Below are positions 34,974 through 47,852 of a stretch of 64,000 nt of DNA, one piece after another. Source of the DNA: Grifola frondosa (Eukaryota > Basidiomycota > Agaricomycetes > Polyporales > Grifolaceae); assembly GCA_001683735.1 (NCBI GenBank), contig LUGG01000013.1:868001-932000 (forward strand). Direction: 5' to 3'. The notes beneath the pieces are model-generated. The model was given only the letters and a program-made list of their open reading frames with translations, was not told where the DNA came from and searched no databases. A program made the position numbers and the translations under genes. Numbering within the stretch: position 1 is the stretch's first letter; every line of letters starts with the position of its first letter.

Positions 34974-37140
34974 AGGACACCAGATTCAAGAACATACCAG
35001 AACTAACGCAAGCAGACAGCGACAATGTAAGCGTGTATCAGATCATAAATAAGAACAAAATTACCTTCGAATAATGTCTGCTTCCCGAATCACACCTAAC
35101 AGGATCTCCGTTTATGCTATAGGCTTCCACGATTGCGGATGGCGCTCACAAGATCGTGACGACCCTCTGGCCATCTTTCCATCCCATTTTTTTCACTAGC
35201 TTGACACACGCGACGAGGTTGCAGGCGCTGCTGGATCCCAAGAAGAAGCCATCATGGCGCACGAGGTAGCGCGACATGGCGACAGCCTCCGCGTCGGTGA
35301 TTCTATCAGCACATTCAATCACACGCGAACCAAACGGATGAGAAGGATACGAACCGGAATGCGTCGTCGATGATGGGCAGAGCGAGCTCCATGTTGTGCG
35401 TCAGTCTGTTGATACCTCTGCAGGATTCGGTACATTAGCACAACGCGTAATGTAGGTCGTCGTGGTCGACGTACATTCCTTCGACGACAGTATCCACTTG
35501 ATGTCGTCTCTTCGTGCCTTCTGCCTCCTTCCGGTCAAACATGACGCCGTATTTGACCTTGAATGCTCGGCTTAGAAACCGAAACATGATGGGATTGTCT
35601 GAACAGACCTTGTTATAAAGACCGCTGCCCTCGGGATCAGAGAGTGCGACGACGACGTCCTTGTTCATAGACTTCAGGTATTGACCCGTGCCCGCAATAG
35701 TACCGCCAGTTCCTGTACGGCATGCTCAGCTTCTTGGGAATACTTCATGTAGCAACACAAGAGACCTGCGCCGGATATGAAGGCATCCACTCTTCCGCTA
35801 GTCTGACGCCAAATTTCTGGTCCCGTACCGCGGAAATGGGCATCGTAGTTGCTCCTGTTCTAATTGGTGCCAGACCATCAGCTTTGTGATGATGCATTGT
35901 GCTATAGGACACACTTCAAATTGGTCGGCGAAGAACCCTCGCGGCTTACACCTAAGATCTTCTTCCTCTTTCAGGTTAAGCAAAGGGTGCTTCTCGTCCA
36001 CTACTTCGTCAGCGGTGGTGGTCACAACCACAGACGACGTCGATGTCCGTAAGAGATGCCCGGGATGGGACGGATGGGAAGGTGTGTCTTCCTCTATCCT
36101 GAAGTTCTTGGCGCGTTCTCGGGCAAGGTTCTGCAATAACCAAGATTATAATTATATTCCGCAACATACAGGAATCAGTGCACTCACAACAAACTGTTTT
36201 GCGAAGACATTAAGAAGCGTCCAGTTCAGTACACTGAACTTGAATGACTCTAGATGGGGCGCACCTGCTTCTTGTCGACAATGCTAGCTGGCCGTACTCT
36301 TTCTACTTGTGCGCCAAGTGCAAGAAGAGCCTTTACCTTCTCCTCTGCTACATCATCGGGCATAATAATTGCTGTTTACCGGGTGAATCGTCGAAGAATG
36401 GCTATTAAATAAGGTCGCGTACTAGCCTCATATCCCCTATCGGCGTAGAAGTGAGCTGTCACGGGCCGCCATGGAATCACTAAACGAAGTCACCTTGCGC
36501 GTGCGATTGTAGCAATTGAAATGCCTGTCGATCCAACCGTACCTTCGAAAATTCGGGAACCAGTATGAGGGTACAGCAGACCTTGACGCTCTGCATCGTC
36601 AATCACTGCACTCGGAACAAACGCAAATCCGTGAGCCACTTTGATGTTGATATTCGCTGCCGCAGCTACAATGTAACTTACTTTGCACGGCGACACGGTC
36701 TTTTACGCTTCCACCGGGGTTCATATACTGTGAGTAGCATTATTGTTGGTTCACATGGAGACATGACGCAACCCTGACCTCTGCTTTTCCTAAAATCTCC
36801 ACGCCTAAAGCGTCGCTGAGAGAATTGATTCTCACTAATGGAGTATTTCCTGCAGAATGTTGCTTGTTACCTATGGTCCAGACAGATGGCTGCACAAGAC
36901 GGTGTACGAACCAATGAGTCCTGGGACTCCGTTGAGGATTTCATCGCTTCGAAGTTCGATGGGACGTGGTTCAAACGACTGTACAATTCGATCTTTTTTG
37001 CGCTGTTGCACATATAGTGCGAGTGACGTGGAGGTCAATGAGAGCGAAAGGCCCAGCAATATACCGTAGAGTATGTGCCGGGCGGTAGACGACGTTGGAA
37101 GCTTTACACATGCCGGGAGGGTTGGCCACGATGCAAACAT
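34974..37140 (-). CDS. membrane-anchored cysteine synthase-like PLP enzyme (cysteine synthase 2 type)
   Basis: Resembles fungal cysteine synthase 2 (fission yeast Cys12 type), a PLP beta-synthase fold enzyme. The N-terminus has one hydrophobic helix (HILYGILLGLSLSLTSTSLA), suggesting membrane anchoring, possibly mitochondrial. Then NTPLVRINSLSDALGVEILG, NPGGSVKDRV (PLP lysine in SVKDR), GSRIFEGTVGSTGISIATIA, IIMPDDVAEEKVKALL, NLARERAKNF, AGTGGTIAGTGQYLK (glycine loop), FFLGSSSACNLVA and CDSGSRHYSKFW. I reconstruct about 14 exons, all in phase. Two are tiny: 14 nt (36423-36436, giving GYEA) and 6 nt (36188-36193, Phe-Val). The last exons give FWYVLESGVLEY and a TAA at 34974-34976. No base-loss frame break is needed. 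Confidence 0.85.
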
Positions 37141-37807
37141 GGGGGCTCTTGCCTGCCTTCGAGGATTGTTTTCAGTTACTACTATGCAATGGGTTAGATT
37201 AGTATTTAGCAAACAAACGTGCACGCAGATGGTCTTAAGCGCAGTACTTGAACCCAGCAGATAACTCAAACGCAGTTCACGGTAGAATTGCGTCATATTA
37301 ATGTATTTACATAAGGTTAGGGTTAGAAGAAAATAAAAGCAAAAAATAAGAGGCCTGCCCAGCCCGAGGGCCGAAGCAGGACAGGGAAATATTGAGACGG
37401 TGCATGAGCCGAAGCCCATACAAACCAAGGGGTCCCCCTGAGGACATGGTCGCCGTGCTATGAGAGGCCCCCACGGCCCATAAACCCAGGTAGGTGAAGG
37501 GGCCTATGCCATCAAGGTAAGTATGAGTTGTTCATATGTCCGATTCTCGCTTATATACCTGCCGACAGCGCACGGACCATATGTTCAGGGCAGGCTGCCA
37601 CGCGCTACGTCGCAATCTCACTGACAGAGCCACATGGATCCAGGAATGCCACCAGATGCCAGTAGTAAGATTACAACAAGAAGCGTTCGGACTGGCAGAT
37701 CTCCATGATTGCGCCATAAGCAGATTGTTTTTCACGATGTGATGGATCGGCTGAAATGCTTGAAATACCATGAGCATCAGGTTGAGTTCATACCCCCACG
37801 TCGCAAT
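37141..37807. promoter_or_regulatory. divergent intergenic region with a GC-rich patch
   Basis: Between the cysteine synthase-like gene (-) and the CoA-binding gene (+). Holds two adjacent TTAGGG-like units near 37314-37325 and a GC-rich patch at 37350-37510 that lacks coding pattern and differs from the surrounding AT-rich DNA; it could be a fragment of a repeat. Both promoters should lie here. Confidence 0.35.
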
Positions 37808-38401
37808 ATGCCCAGCACCGCACAAGTCCAGAAATTGTTCCTCTCCTCACCGAGGTTTGCTGTGGTTGGCGCATCCAAGGACCAATCCAAGTTCGGAACG
37901 AAGGTTAGGCTGGCGTATCTTCCGAAATCCTTACCGTTGTCTTACGTTGTCTTTTCTAGGTTCTGAAGTGGTATCTTGCAAGAGATAAGACTGTTACTCC
38001 TATTCATCCTGTAACTCCTTCCCTCCTCATATCGAGCACACAAGCTGAGTAATACCACAGAAGGAGAGCGAGCTCGAAGGAGTCTCCACTGTCCGCTCCG
38101 TTGCTGATTTGACTTCTCCATCTGAGACGTCCATCAGCATCATCACGCCTCCAAAGGTATGCACCACAAAATTACAGCTTCAAATAACGCTGATGTATCA
38201 TGCTTTCATAATTTCTAGATCACATTAGGTGTGCTCGAGCAAGCGAAGGCGCTCTCTGTCCCTGCCCTCTGGTTGCAGCCTGGTGCCGAGGACGACGCTG
38301 TGATATCTTACATCAAGGACAACGGGCTTGAAGATAAGGTGATCTACGGGGGCCCCTGCATTCTTGTTGATGGCGACGGGATTTTGAAGAGCCTCCTCTA
38401 A
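37808..38401 (+). CDS. CoA-binding domain protein (YccU-like)
   Basis: Small Rossmann-fold protein of the CoA_binding_2 type; the cellular role is unknown. Seen: the nucleotide-binding start FAVVGASKDQSKFGTKVLKW, then YLARDKTVTPIHP, ELEGVSTVRSVADLTSP, ISIITPPKITLGVLEQAKAL, and a C-terminal PALWLQPGAEDDAVISYIKD with IYGGPCILVDGDGILK. Four exons are joined in phase by introns at about 37904-37960, 38012-38061 and 38158-38219. Length (about 145 residues) is typical. The start at 37808 is the ATG nearest the domain; the frame is open upstream to 37709 but that part lacks family features. Intact. Confidence 0.85.
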
Positions 38402-39378
38402 CTTAAAGAATTGTACAACATGTACCAACTTGCTACCTATAGAACAGCAGATTCTCCGAACTTGTAGGGGGCTTTCACATGTTTTACGGTCTTGACGCGC
38501 TCGCGGAGGCAAATATTTCCGAAAATGGCAGTTGAGAAGGACATCAAGACGTTACCTCAGTTCCCTTTTTGCCCTTATAAACAATTTCAAGCAGGTAGCC
38601 AGCAACTACATGTCCCCCACCTTTAACAATGTGTCGAGCATAGCTGGCATGCTAAATATGCTGCTTCTGATTTCACGCAGGTATTTCGGCCAAAATCCAT
38701 TAAATTTCCACCGCGTGCGGTCGAAGATCATCCATATGTTGCTTTCATCTCGCACGATGAGCTTTTTTTTGGAGTCTTGTTCCCCCCGTTCTGCGTGAGC
38801 GCGTTTGCATGGCAGCCCGCCGTTCCTGTTTCTCGGCATGTATTTCGACTGACAGGCACATCCACTTATCGGAGATAGCGTGTCGGCTCGTCGAGGGACC
38901 CGACGTCCTCGAGTCTGCTAAGGGTACACGTCGTCGGGGTATCTTGACGATGACATGTATGATGAGCCACTAGACCTCTCCGAAGCACGCCGCTTTATCT
39001 TTTTTTTGATTTCCAATCCTCTATCAGGCGGAATAGACGGGGTTGCACACTCTGTATCACTCAGGCATGTGTCGCATCAATGGGAGTCATTATGTCCATC
39101 CTTTATTAGGAGGTCGTAACATGACATTAGAAATTAATACATTGAGGAAGAGACATCGTGCTCCACGCAAAATGGCAGTCCGACAACAACCGCCAGGCGG
39201 ATACTGTTAGACCCTCGGGTTGAACCGTATGCAGGGTCTTGGTTTTAAGAGGCTACGCTGGTTGCGTTCATCGCATCAATCAAGCAAGGTCAGATCAAGC
39301 TTCAACGCCAGAAACCTTTGCTTCAATCTGAAAATAGACGTGCTCAGTGGCTTGCAGTTGGTATGAAATGTGGATCAC
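38402..39378. other. intergenic region
   Basis: About 1 kb with no coding pattern I can support. Short ORFs at 38532-38839 lie on both strands. T/A runs at about 38763 and 39000. Confidence 0.4.
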
Positions 39379-39681
39379 CTACTGTTCGAGTTCACTGTGC
39401 AGAGCAGCTCCGGCACTAGGTCCCAAGTCCGAAAACAGCTGGTCAATATTCTTGAGCCGACACTCGATCGCTGCGCATTCCTGAGAAACTTGAGCGTGCC
39501 GTGAGCACCAGTCCTTGGTTGCGATGTCTCTGGCAGAGGTTAGGCCCTGTTGCAACTCCTGCTTTTCCTTTTCGTAGTCGGCGATATAGCGGCTGCAGAA
39601 TTTTTCGAGACGCTCGATCATCGAAGCAGCGGTCTTTAGTTGAATGACAGCCTGATGGGCATAGTCCTGTTGGGCAACCAT
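39379..39681 (-). CDS. small coiled-coil protein, unknown function
   Basis: An uninterrupted 100-codon ORF, mostly helical with a coiled-coil pattern: AVIQLKTAASMIERLEKFCS, DYEKEKQELQQGLTSARDI, QECAAIECRLKNIDQLFSDL. It begins with a plausible ATG and has an AT-rich upstream region. A stop precedes a possible splice donor (GTGATC), so no C-terminal extension is evident. I recognise no family. Composition and heptad pattern make chance less likely than for other ORFs of this size. Confidence 0.5.
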   Translation of the reverse strand: MVAQQDYAHQAVIQLKTAASMIERLEKFCSRYIADYEKEKQELQQGLTSARDIATKDWCSRHAQVSQECAAIECRLKNIDQLFSDLGPSAGAALHSELEQ

Positions 39682-40281
39682 TTTGTGAGAACGGATTTGA
39701 GAATGCGGAAAAGTGGGGAATTGTTGGGATACCTCTCTTGCTCTATTGCGGGTGCTTTTATAGGGAGATATGTGATATGTCCGAGAGTGAAGAGCATTCG
39801 CTTGAAACTTGTGGCTGTTTCACGGTCAGTCTCTCACCGAGTCTGAGTGGCTCAGTGTGGCTTCCTCGCAGCATGAAGTTGATACCGATCGATCATAAAA
39901 CTAGCAGGTTCCGCGTGAAGTACTTAGCGAAAAAAAAAACGGCAAGGCAAGAGAAACTGCATATCGGGATGCAAAAATAACGTTTTTAAAGCTGAAAGTC
40001 GAATATCTCGCGGTCTTCTGAGGATAGCCGTGGAGATATAGCGAAATGAACGGTGAAAGTGAACGCGACACGTATGAAGCACGTGCCACGCGTTTGCGGA
40101 TGTGAAGGGTGTGTGTGTGACTCAGTCACGCGTTGCGTAGAAAGTTCAACCACACCCGTGCTGCAGGCTTGTTACTTCCCTGCAACTACCCCCACTACCG
40201 CAGTGGCCCACATTATCCTACGAGGCAGTGCTAGCCCCTTCGGAGTCCGCGTTTTTATTCTTCATTCGGTCCGAATCGTAG

Positions 40282-42162
40282 ATGCTCAACCTGAACTTTT
40301 CGAGACAAACTTCAGCGGGAAAGGCTGTTCTCAGCGGGCTTCCGATCATGATTGAACTCTCTGCTATAACCGGGCTGTTTGTTGAACACGATACGGTCTC
40401 GACATCTTACATTGCAGAAACGTTTTTTGACGAGCTTGAAGCGCGGAACAGCTGCCTTAACTACTTATACGAGGCTTTTCACACTATTGACAGACTACTG
40501 GACTTCCGCAGTTTGGAAGACACGGGGTACTTTCGTTCTTTATATGAATCTATATGGCTTGTCCTGCGGTCTTTTGCCTGCAAGGTTCAGCGTTCTATTG
40601 ACTGGTTGGCTGCTACTACTCCTGAATTTATATGGGCTGTTCTTGATATGGTGACACTTGCTGCACTCGGGGCTATCTTTGCAGCTACCATGATCATCCT
40701 TATAGGTGTGTATGTGTGCTTGTATTTATTCAAATATGGCATCACTGATCCGAAATTTATTTTAGGTTCACTTTGCAGTGAAGGTCATAAAGTGCAGAAA
40801 GAATCAGGACACAATAATTCACACATCGCGCCGCATAATTCTGAACCAACTCTCCTGGGAATAAGATCGCCAATGGCTGAAAAGCATGCTAGTGTAAAGG
40901 TCACCGTCGACAAGTGGGCGCCCCGAAGTCTGACCAGAGAGGTATGTTCAAGCATCCTCGAAACTTACGTTTTTAAACTCAAGTGTGCCCGAATCATCCG
41001 TTCCACCGACCAATTTTTGTTAAGAAGAGACGAGCACGCGATTTGGTCAAAGCTTCGTGGCTCGATGGTACAATCAGTCGCATTCATACTTCTACTTACG
41101 GTCTCCGGAACCACCGCGCAAAGACCGCGCTGCAAGAATTCGATACGCACACCGTTCCGCAAAGAGTTATTCCTGCTCGTCTTCATCCGTACCCTCGACC
41201 CTCGATCGTCACGGAACAATATGAAGAATTGATCTTGTTGCCCCCGACTCCAACGCCGGCTGAAATTATTGCGTTCACACCTACCGAACTGCCCGATCCG
41301 ACGATACTCATCCTTCTAGCCACTACATCAGTATCTACGTCTATAACGGACGTAGATAGCGACGCCGAGTCTGCAGAAGTGTGTGACTGTATGCTAGCCG
41401 AGTTGGGCCACCCTCAGAGCTCGCTGAAATCCCTCAAGGATATACATATGCACGACAGGATCGCTGAGGCCAGCGTCGCTAGCGGTGGAATTATGCAAGA
41501 GTCCGACGTGCTGCGGCCGCAGCCTAGACGAACGGATCCGAGCAGGCTCTTTCTTCAGCTCACTAGGTCTACAGGGGTGACAATCGCCCCACAACTGCGG
41601 AGCGAGCGCTTGCGTGCAGCAGAAACCCCTTCTCTGTCAACGGTGCGTCCTTTCACTTCTAAACGCTCCTATTATCAAATAATGCAGTGGGCAGATCCCG
41701 TCAGATGTACATGTTTCATTGCATGTTCCGTCCGAATGGAGACATTTGAGGCAGCAGTCTAACCCGCAATGCACACAGACTAGGATGGATTCAGCGATAC
41801 CGTCGAGGCGACGCGCTCGCCAACTGTGTGCGCCTGAGCCTCACGGCCTTCCTGCACATCACGTCGCTTCCATTCCTCCATCGGTCGGAACAGAAGGGGA
41901 GCACTTAGCAGTGTACGTTCTGATCCACACTATTTGCGCCCGTCTTGTTTGGGGGCTGATTGCGGAGGGTCTATCAGACGTCCTGGGCTGGATAGAAGTA
42001 CTGCGAACAAAGTGGCGCGCCGCTAAGACTTCGAACATTGGCTTCTTTTCGTGCTACTATCTCACCGAGCTGACCCGATATCCATCTATGAATATGCACA
42101 TCCTACTTATATCCATGAACTTGGCTACCCCATATCTCTCCGGATCTTCGAGGTATCTCTAG
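40282..42162 (+). CDS. orphan single-pass membrane protein, three exons
   Basis: Unrecognised. I join 40282-40941, 41025-41642 and 41755-42162, all phase 0, with GT-AG introns of 83 and 112 nt, for about 560 residues. Exon 1 is helical with one strong membrane segment (VTLAALGAIFAATMIILIGV). Exon 2 is hydrophilic with a proline-rich stretch (LILLPPTPTPAEIIAFTPTE) and an Asp/Ser-rich patch. Exon 3 has a weaker hydrophobic helix (LAVYVLIHTICARLVWGLIA). The frame is open for long stretches in moderately AT-rich DNA, which supports coding. It could be a lineage-specific gene or two fused predictions. No neighbour suggests a role. Confidence 0.45.
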
Positions 42163-42443
42163 ATTTGTTCATTGATCAACCACTCTTGTATTACCATCTC
42201 TTGGTCTTTGTATTGGCCCTAGATATGTACTCATGTATTATTACGTCGTTCTTCTGAGCGTTCAACTAATTACATTTATGGAAGCATATTCCACCAATGT
42301 TTGACTACAACTTCAGCACTCATGACCGATGACAACATCAATTCACTTGTGATTGCAAAATTTCGATACATACACGTTCCACTGTTGCTTCCAGTTCCCA
42401 GTTCCTTACACATCTTACAACTTTCGCATTCAAAGACTACCCC

Positions 42444-44107
<1,664 letters not shown>

Positions 44108-45576
44108 GAGGAACCTCGTAAAGTGACGACGTAGGGATAGAGGAGGAATGGTGAGAGACGAAAGAGATGGGCAATTAGCAATGTGGTCTTATGATGAGCA
44201 CCTGCCACCAGTTCGTGATATAAGGTGATGCTTACTCACGCTCACTCTCCTTCACTCTCCCGTTGTCCGTTGGATACCGCTAAGTAACAATAAGCCCTCC
44301 CTAAAGAAGTCCATGTGGTTTGAGGGATACTATTGCTCCTTCCAACATGCCACTGTCAGGTACTCGCCGTAACTCACCATTCGACAGATACTAATATTTC
44401 GTAAGTCGGAACGCGATAATGGAATCAAACCAAATCAAAGACAAAGATAGTGCTCAAAAAGATGATATTATTTCTGGCAAAGGCTTAGAGGCCTCGCAAA
44501 GTTGACCTTGCGAGTCAAGACTGGCAGTGGACACTGCACGCAGCACAGTGGACGAGGACAGAGACTTCAGTCACGTTACCATCACACTGTCACACACACC
44601 AGTCACAGTCCTCTACCATATACGGGTAGATTCCGCCCACTCGAAGCTTGGAATCACAACTTGGTATAAAACATCACACCCTCGCTTCACATTCCCTCTC
44701 TGACACTACTATTCGGATACACGATGGCGCGGGATTCCTTGTGCAGCACAGGAAACGTTTCAGGGCACACGCACATCTACAGCGCGCTGAAAGGCGTTAA
44801 CCGCAAACACCTGTTATCAGCGTGGTTGAATTAGCAGGTCACGTCATCCGTCTGATTGGTATACTCTGTGGCTTACCCAACTGTCTTGCCTCAGGTGGTA
44901 TTTTTAATGAACATTTACTCAAAACAATACTGTGGAAGGTGTCCATTCAGGCGACGTTCGTTTCCGACGGTTCTGAAGATGGAATGAAGAATCAGTGCTA
45001 AATTCCTCCATCTTCCCATTGTTCTTCATTGTTAGCTGCTTGAGGAGGTGTCCACATCATTCATATAGTGTGCGGCCCGCAAGCACTGAATGATGGAAGG
45101 CAGGTTCAGGTAAGTTCAAAAGGGCTGATGTTGTTTAGGACTCCCCTGCGCCTCCCGCGTCCACTTCCCGGCGAAACCTGTCCACAAGGCCTGCATTTTG
45201 CTCGCAATGTTTCTGCCTCGTTTCCCGCGGTCGTGCAACATGGTATGGATATCTCAGCATTGACTCACATCTACACACGATGTCGTCCTTCGTCTCCTTC
45301 AAGTTTCCTTTTTGGGTACGACAATGCATCTTGGTTCCGTTCTCCTTACGGCAGTCCCTATGTACTTTCCTCGCCCGATACCTTGCAATTCAGCGAGATA
45401 TCGAGTGAGGCAAGTCATGCGATCTCCGAGGCCCAGCGGCAGCAAGTTCGTGTTATATAAGAACGAACTTTGATAGCGACTATGCCTTAGTTATGACCCC
45501 TTCACGATCTTCGTATGCACTGTTCCGTCCCGGATCCTTGCCGGCAAAGTACTAACGTCGATGCTACGCATCGCAG
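44108..45576. other. intergenic region with a TATA-containing promoter
   Basis: About 1.5 kb. A clear TATAAA lies at 44665-44670, 54 bases before an ATG at 44724 that opens a 36-codon ORF beginning MARDSLCSTGNVSG. The intervening leader is CT-rich, as in highly expressed fungal genes. The ORF at 45068-45460 is of mixed composition with no recognised domain. No repeats of note. Confidence 0.4.
44665..44835 (+). promoter_or_regulatory. TATA box and CT-rich leader before a 36-codon ORF
   Basis: GGTATAAAACATCACACC at 44663-44680 is followed by a pyrimidine-rich leader and an ATG at 44724. The ORF encodes 36 residues and ends at a TAG at 44833-44835. No signal peptide, CAAX end or known motif. 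It could be a short peptide gene, a non-coding transcript, or the first exon of a decayed gene. Confidence 0.35.
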
Positions 45577-45834
45577 ATGGCATCTGACCCTCCTCCAAAT
45601 CCACGCCCATCCCGTCCGAATACCAACCGCACCACCCAAGCTGCGCAAAACATGACGCCTGTGCATTCCATAGCCGAGGCTTGGAAGCAGGAACCACCTC
45701 ACATTCAGCAGCAGTGGCGCACGGCAGATGCGAAAGCGAAGGAGCATTATCTGTTCCCAATTAGATGGTGCATTGGGGGAGGAAGGTCCCAAATAAAGCA
45801 AAGATGTAAAGGCACATTGGTCGCGGTGCTGTAG
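45577..45834 (+). pseudogene. HMG-box-like fragment
   Basis: The ORF contains SIAEAWKQEPPHIQQQWRTA followed by AKAKEHY, which fits the second half of a fungal HMG box (helices 2 and 3: I-x3-W-K-x-E-x-P, W-x2-A-D-x-K-x-E-H). The first helix (normally RPPNAFILYR) is weak: only RPN-like residues are present. The frame then runs into low-complexity residues before stopping. An AG acceptor directly precedes the ATG at 45577, so an upstream exon may exist. It could be a truncated or partly mis-sequenced HMG-box factor. I do not see pheromone receptor or homeodomain genes nearby, so a mating-type role is not supported. Confidence 0.4.
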
Positions 45835-46128
45835 GGTTCCAACTCGAAGGATTTCGGAGGCGCGGTGGTTTGTTTGGACGTTGGAACACTAATATTTCGG
45901 GCCTTCATGGTACATATATTATTTCATCTCAGCCTTTAGTCGCGAACTTGTGTGTCCCGAGCTCAGAGAGTTTCTTAGCCTATCTTATCTTATCTTATCT
46001 CATCCACGTGAAATTCAGAAATTTTGCAAAACCTTGACAAGGCGTCTTCCCCGCAATGACTCGAGCCAAAAACGTTTCGTCTTCTTAGGCGTCCACCTGT
46101 GCATTCGACCCCCCAGGACACTCCGACA

Positions 46129-47364
46129 ATGTCGAAGACGGTGAATGACTTGACCGCTGGGACCGTAGGGGGCATAGCGCAGGTTAGTTACTAACCAGCA
46201 ATTGACTAAATGTCGAAGTCTGAACATGGTTGCAGGTGCTGGTGGGCCAGCCATTTGACATCGTCAAAGTGGTACGACCGTTTCTTACTATTTGATGAAC
46301 CAATGTTTGAGACTTTTGTCTACAGCGAATGCAGACCGCGGCACAAGGGACGTACAGCGGCATGCTTCATTGCGCTGGGGGCATTCTGAAGAATGAGGGT
46401 CCGCTCGCTTTCTACAAGGTTTGGTGCGATCACCTTCTTCGTATACACCTGCAGGTTTTGATACATTGTGTGCTATGATAGGGAACACTGACGCCTCTTC
46501 TGGGCATCGGCGCGTGTGTTTCCATCCAATTCGGTGCGCTAGAGTATACCAAGCGATATTTTGCTCGCCAAAATGCGCTGAGGGGCCAGGGCGGACCTGG
46601 TGGCATTACTCTGGGCAGCGGTCAGCTATTTGCCGCAGGTGTAGCTGCGGGTCTGGCGAACGCCGTAGTGTCGGGACCTGTCGAGCACATTCGAATACGT
46701 GAGGCCTCTCTTCGTTCTCCCTCACATGAATGCATTTCTCACCACCTATTTATCAATGTCCTTCAGGTCTCCAAACGCAGTCGGCGACGAAACCACTCTA
46801 TGCTGGTCCGTTCGATGCGATGAAGCAAATTTTCTCATCGCACGGGATTGCTGGCATCTATAAAGGCCAGGTTGTAACTTTATGGCGTGAAGCTCTTGGC
46901 TATGGTGTCTACTTCATGGCGTATGAGAAGCTCATGCAGTATGAGGTGAAGAAAAAGGACATCCGACGAGACCAAATTAGTGCCGCAAACGCGGTCCTCT
47001 TCGGTGCCGCCGCCGGTTATGTGGTGCGTCCTGTCACCACGACTTCACAATCTCAGAAATTAACTGCTCGTAGCTATGGGCCGTGATATACCCCATAGAC
47101 ATGATTAAGTCCCGGATGCAGACGGATGGGTTCTCCGCTGCGGACGGGCAAAAATACAAGTCTACCCTCGGCTGTGTGCGCACCGTGTGGCAGCAGGAAG
47201 GCATCGCTGCCTTCATACGCGGGCTCACTCCCACACTCATTCGGTGAGCGTTGACTGGCACTCTAACTATCTGCCTTCACATGTACTGACCCTGTTCCAG
47301 ATCACCCTTCGCAAACGGGGCTACATTCCTTGCGTTCGAGATGGCTAGCCGTGTCCTCAATTAA
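46129..47364 (+). CDS. mitochondrial carrier family protein (Ymc/Crc-like)
   Basis: Inner-membrane solute carrier with three repeats. Signature motifs: GQPFDIVKVRMQTAAQGTYS (repeat 1), GPVEHIRIRLQTQ (repeat 2), YPIDMIKSRMQTDG (repeat 3). Other segments: GGILKNEGPLAFYKGTLTPL, GIAGIYKGQVVTLWREALGY, GIAAFIRGLTPTLIR and the end FANGATFLAFEMASRVLN. The PVEHIRIRLQ form of repeat 2 is like yeast Ymc1/Ymc2 and carnitine-type carriers, so an amino-acid or acylcarnitine-type substrate is a guess. About seven exons join in phase, with a branch-like TACTAAC in the first intron. The start at 46129 precedes SKTVNDLTAGTVGGIAQ, the usual N-terminus. Length about 290 residues, as expected. Intact. Confidence 0.9.
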
Positions 47365-47852
47365 TAATCTTACATCACTACCATTGAAGGCTTCGTTGGG
47401 AGGCGGATCGAATCAGCATAGAGCATCAAGTACTATAGAGCCGCTAATGTGTACCGGGACGATTCGCGCAAGGTATCGCGACGAGCAGACGACTGCGACG
47501 TGCTGGCGCATGTTTGATATGATTGGGTGATTTAGATGGGAGCGTTGTTGGATACCCATTGACTGTTTGTTGGTGTTGCTTATGGGCTTAGAGGGGTAGA
47601 GCACAATGATTTATGCCTCCATTGTTTGTATGCGGATATCATTTTAACGTCTGCCACACGCGGTTGCAGAGAGCATCGCTCATGATCTTTGAAACCAAGA
47701 TCTATCTGTCAGAAGTTCATGGAAACCATGAATCATGTGGGGCAATGACTCTCAAAGCGGGTGAAAGACAACAACATAGGTTAATAGCATTAAGTCCACA
47801 ACAACATGTAACACGTTCATCGAGCCCCATAGCACCCAAACCGAGAAAATAC
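47365..47852. other. convergent intergenic region
   Basis: Between the carrier gene (+) and the protease gene (-); contains the 3' UTRs. If the protease frame is not corrected at its end, its ORF would run on to 47717. No other feature seen. Confidence 0.4.

Noticed and set aside
37312..37326. Two TTAGGG-type units
   Set aside because: Two units are too few for an interstitial telomere, and nothing else in the region looks subtelomeric.
45985..46005. Short TATCT tandem repeat (CTTATCTTATCTTATCTCAT)
   Set aside because: A simple repeat of four units in a leader region, not informative.
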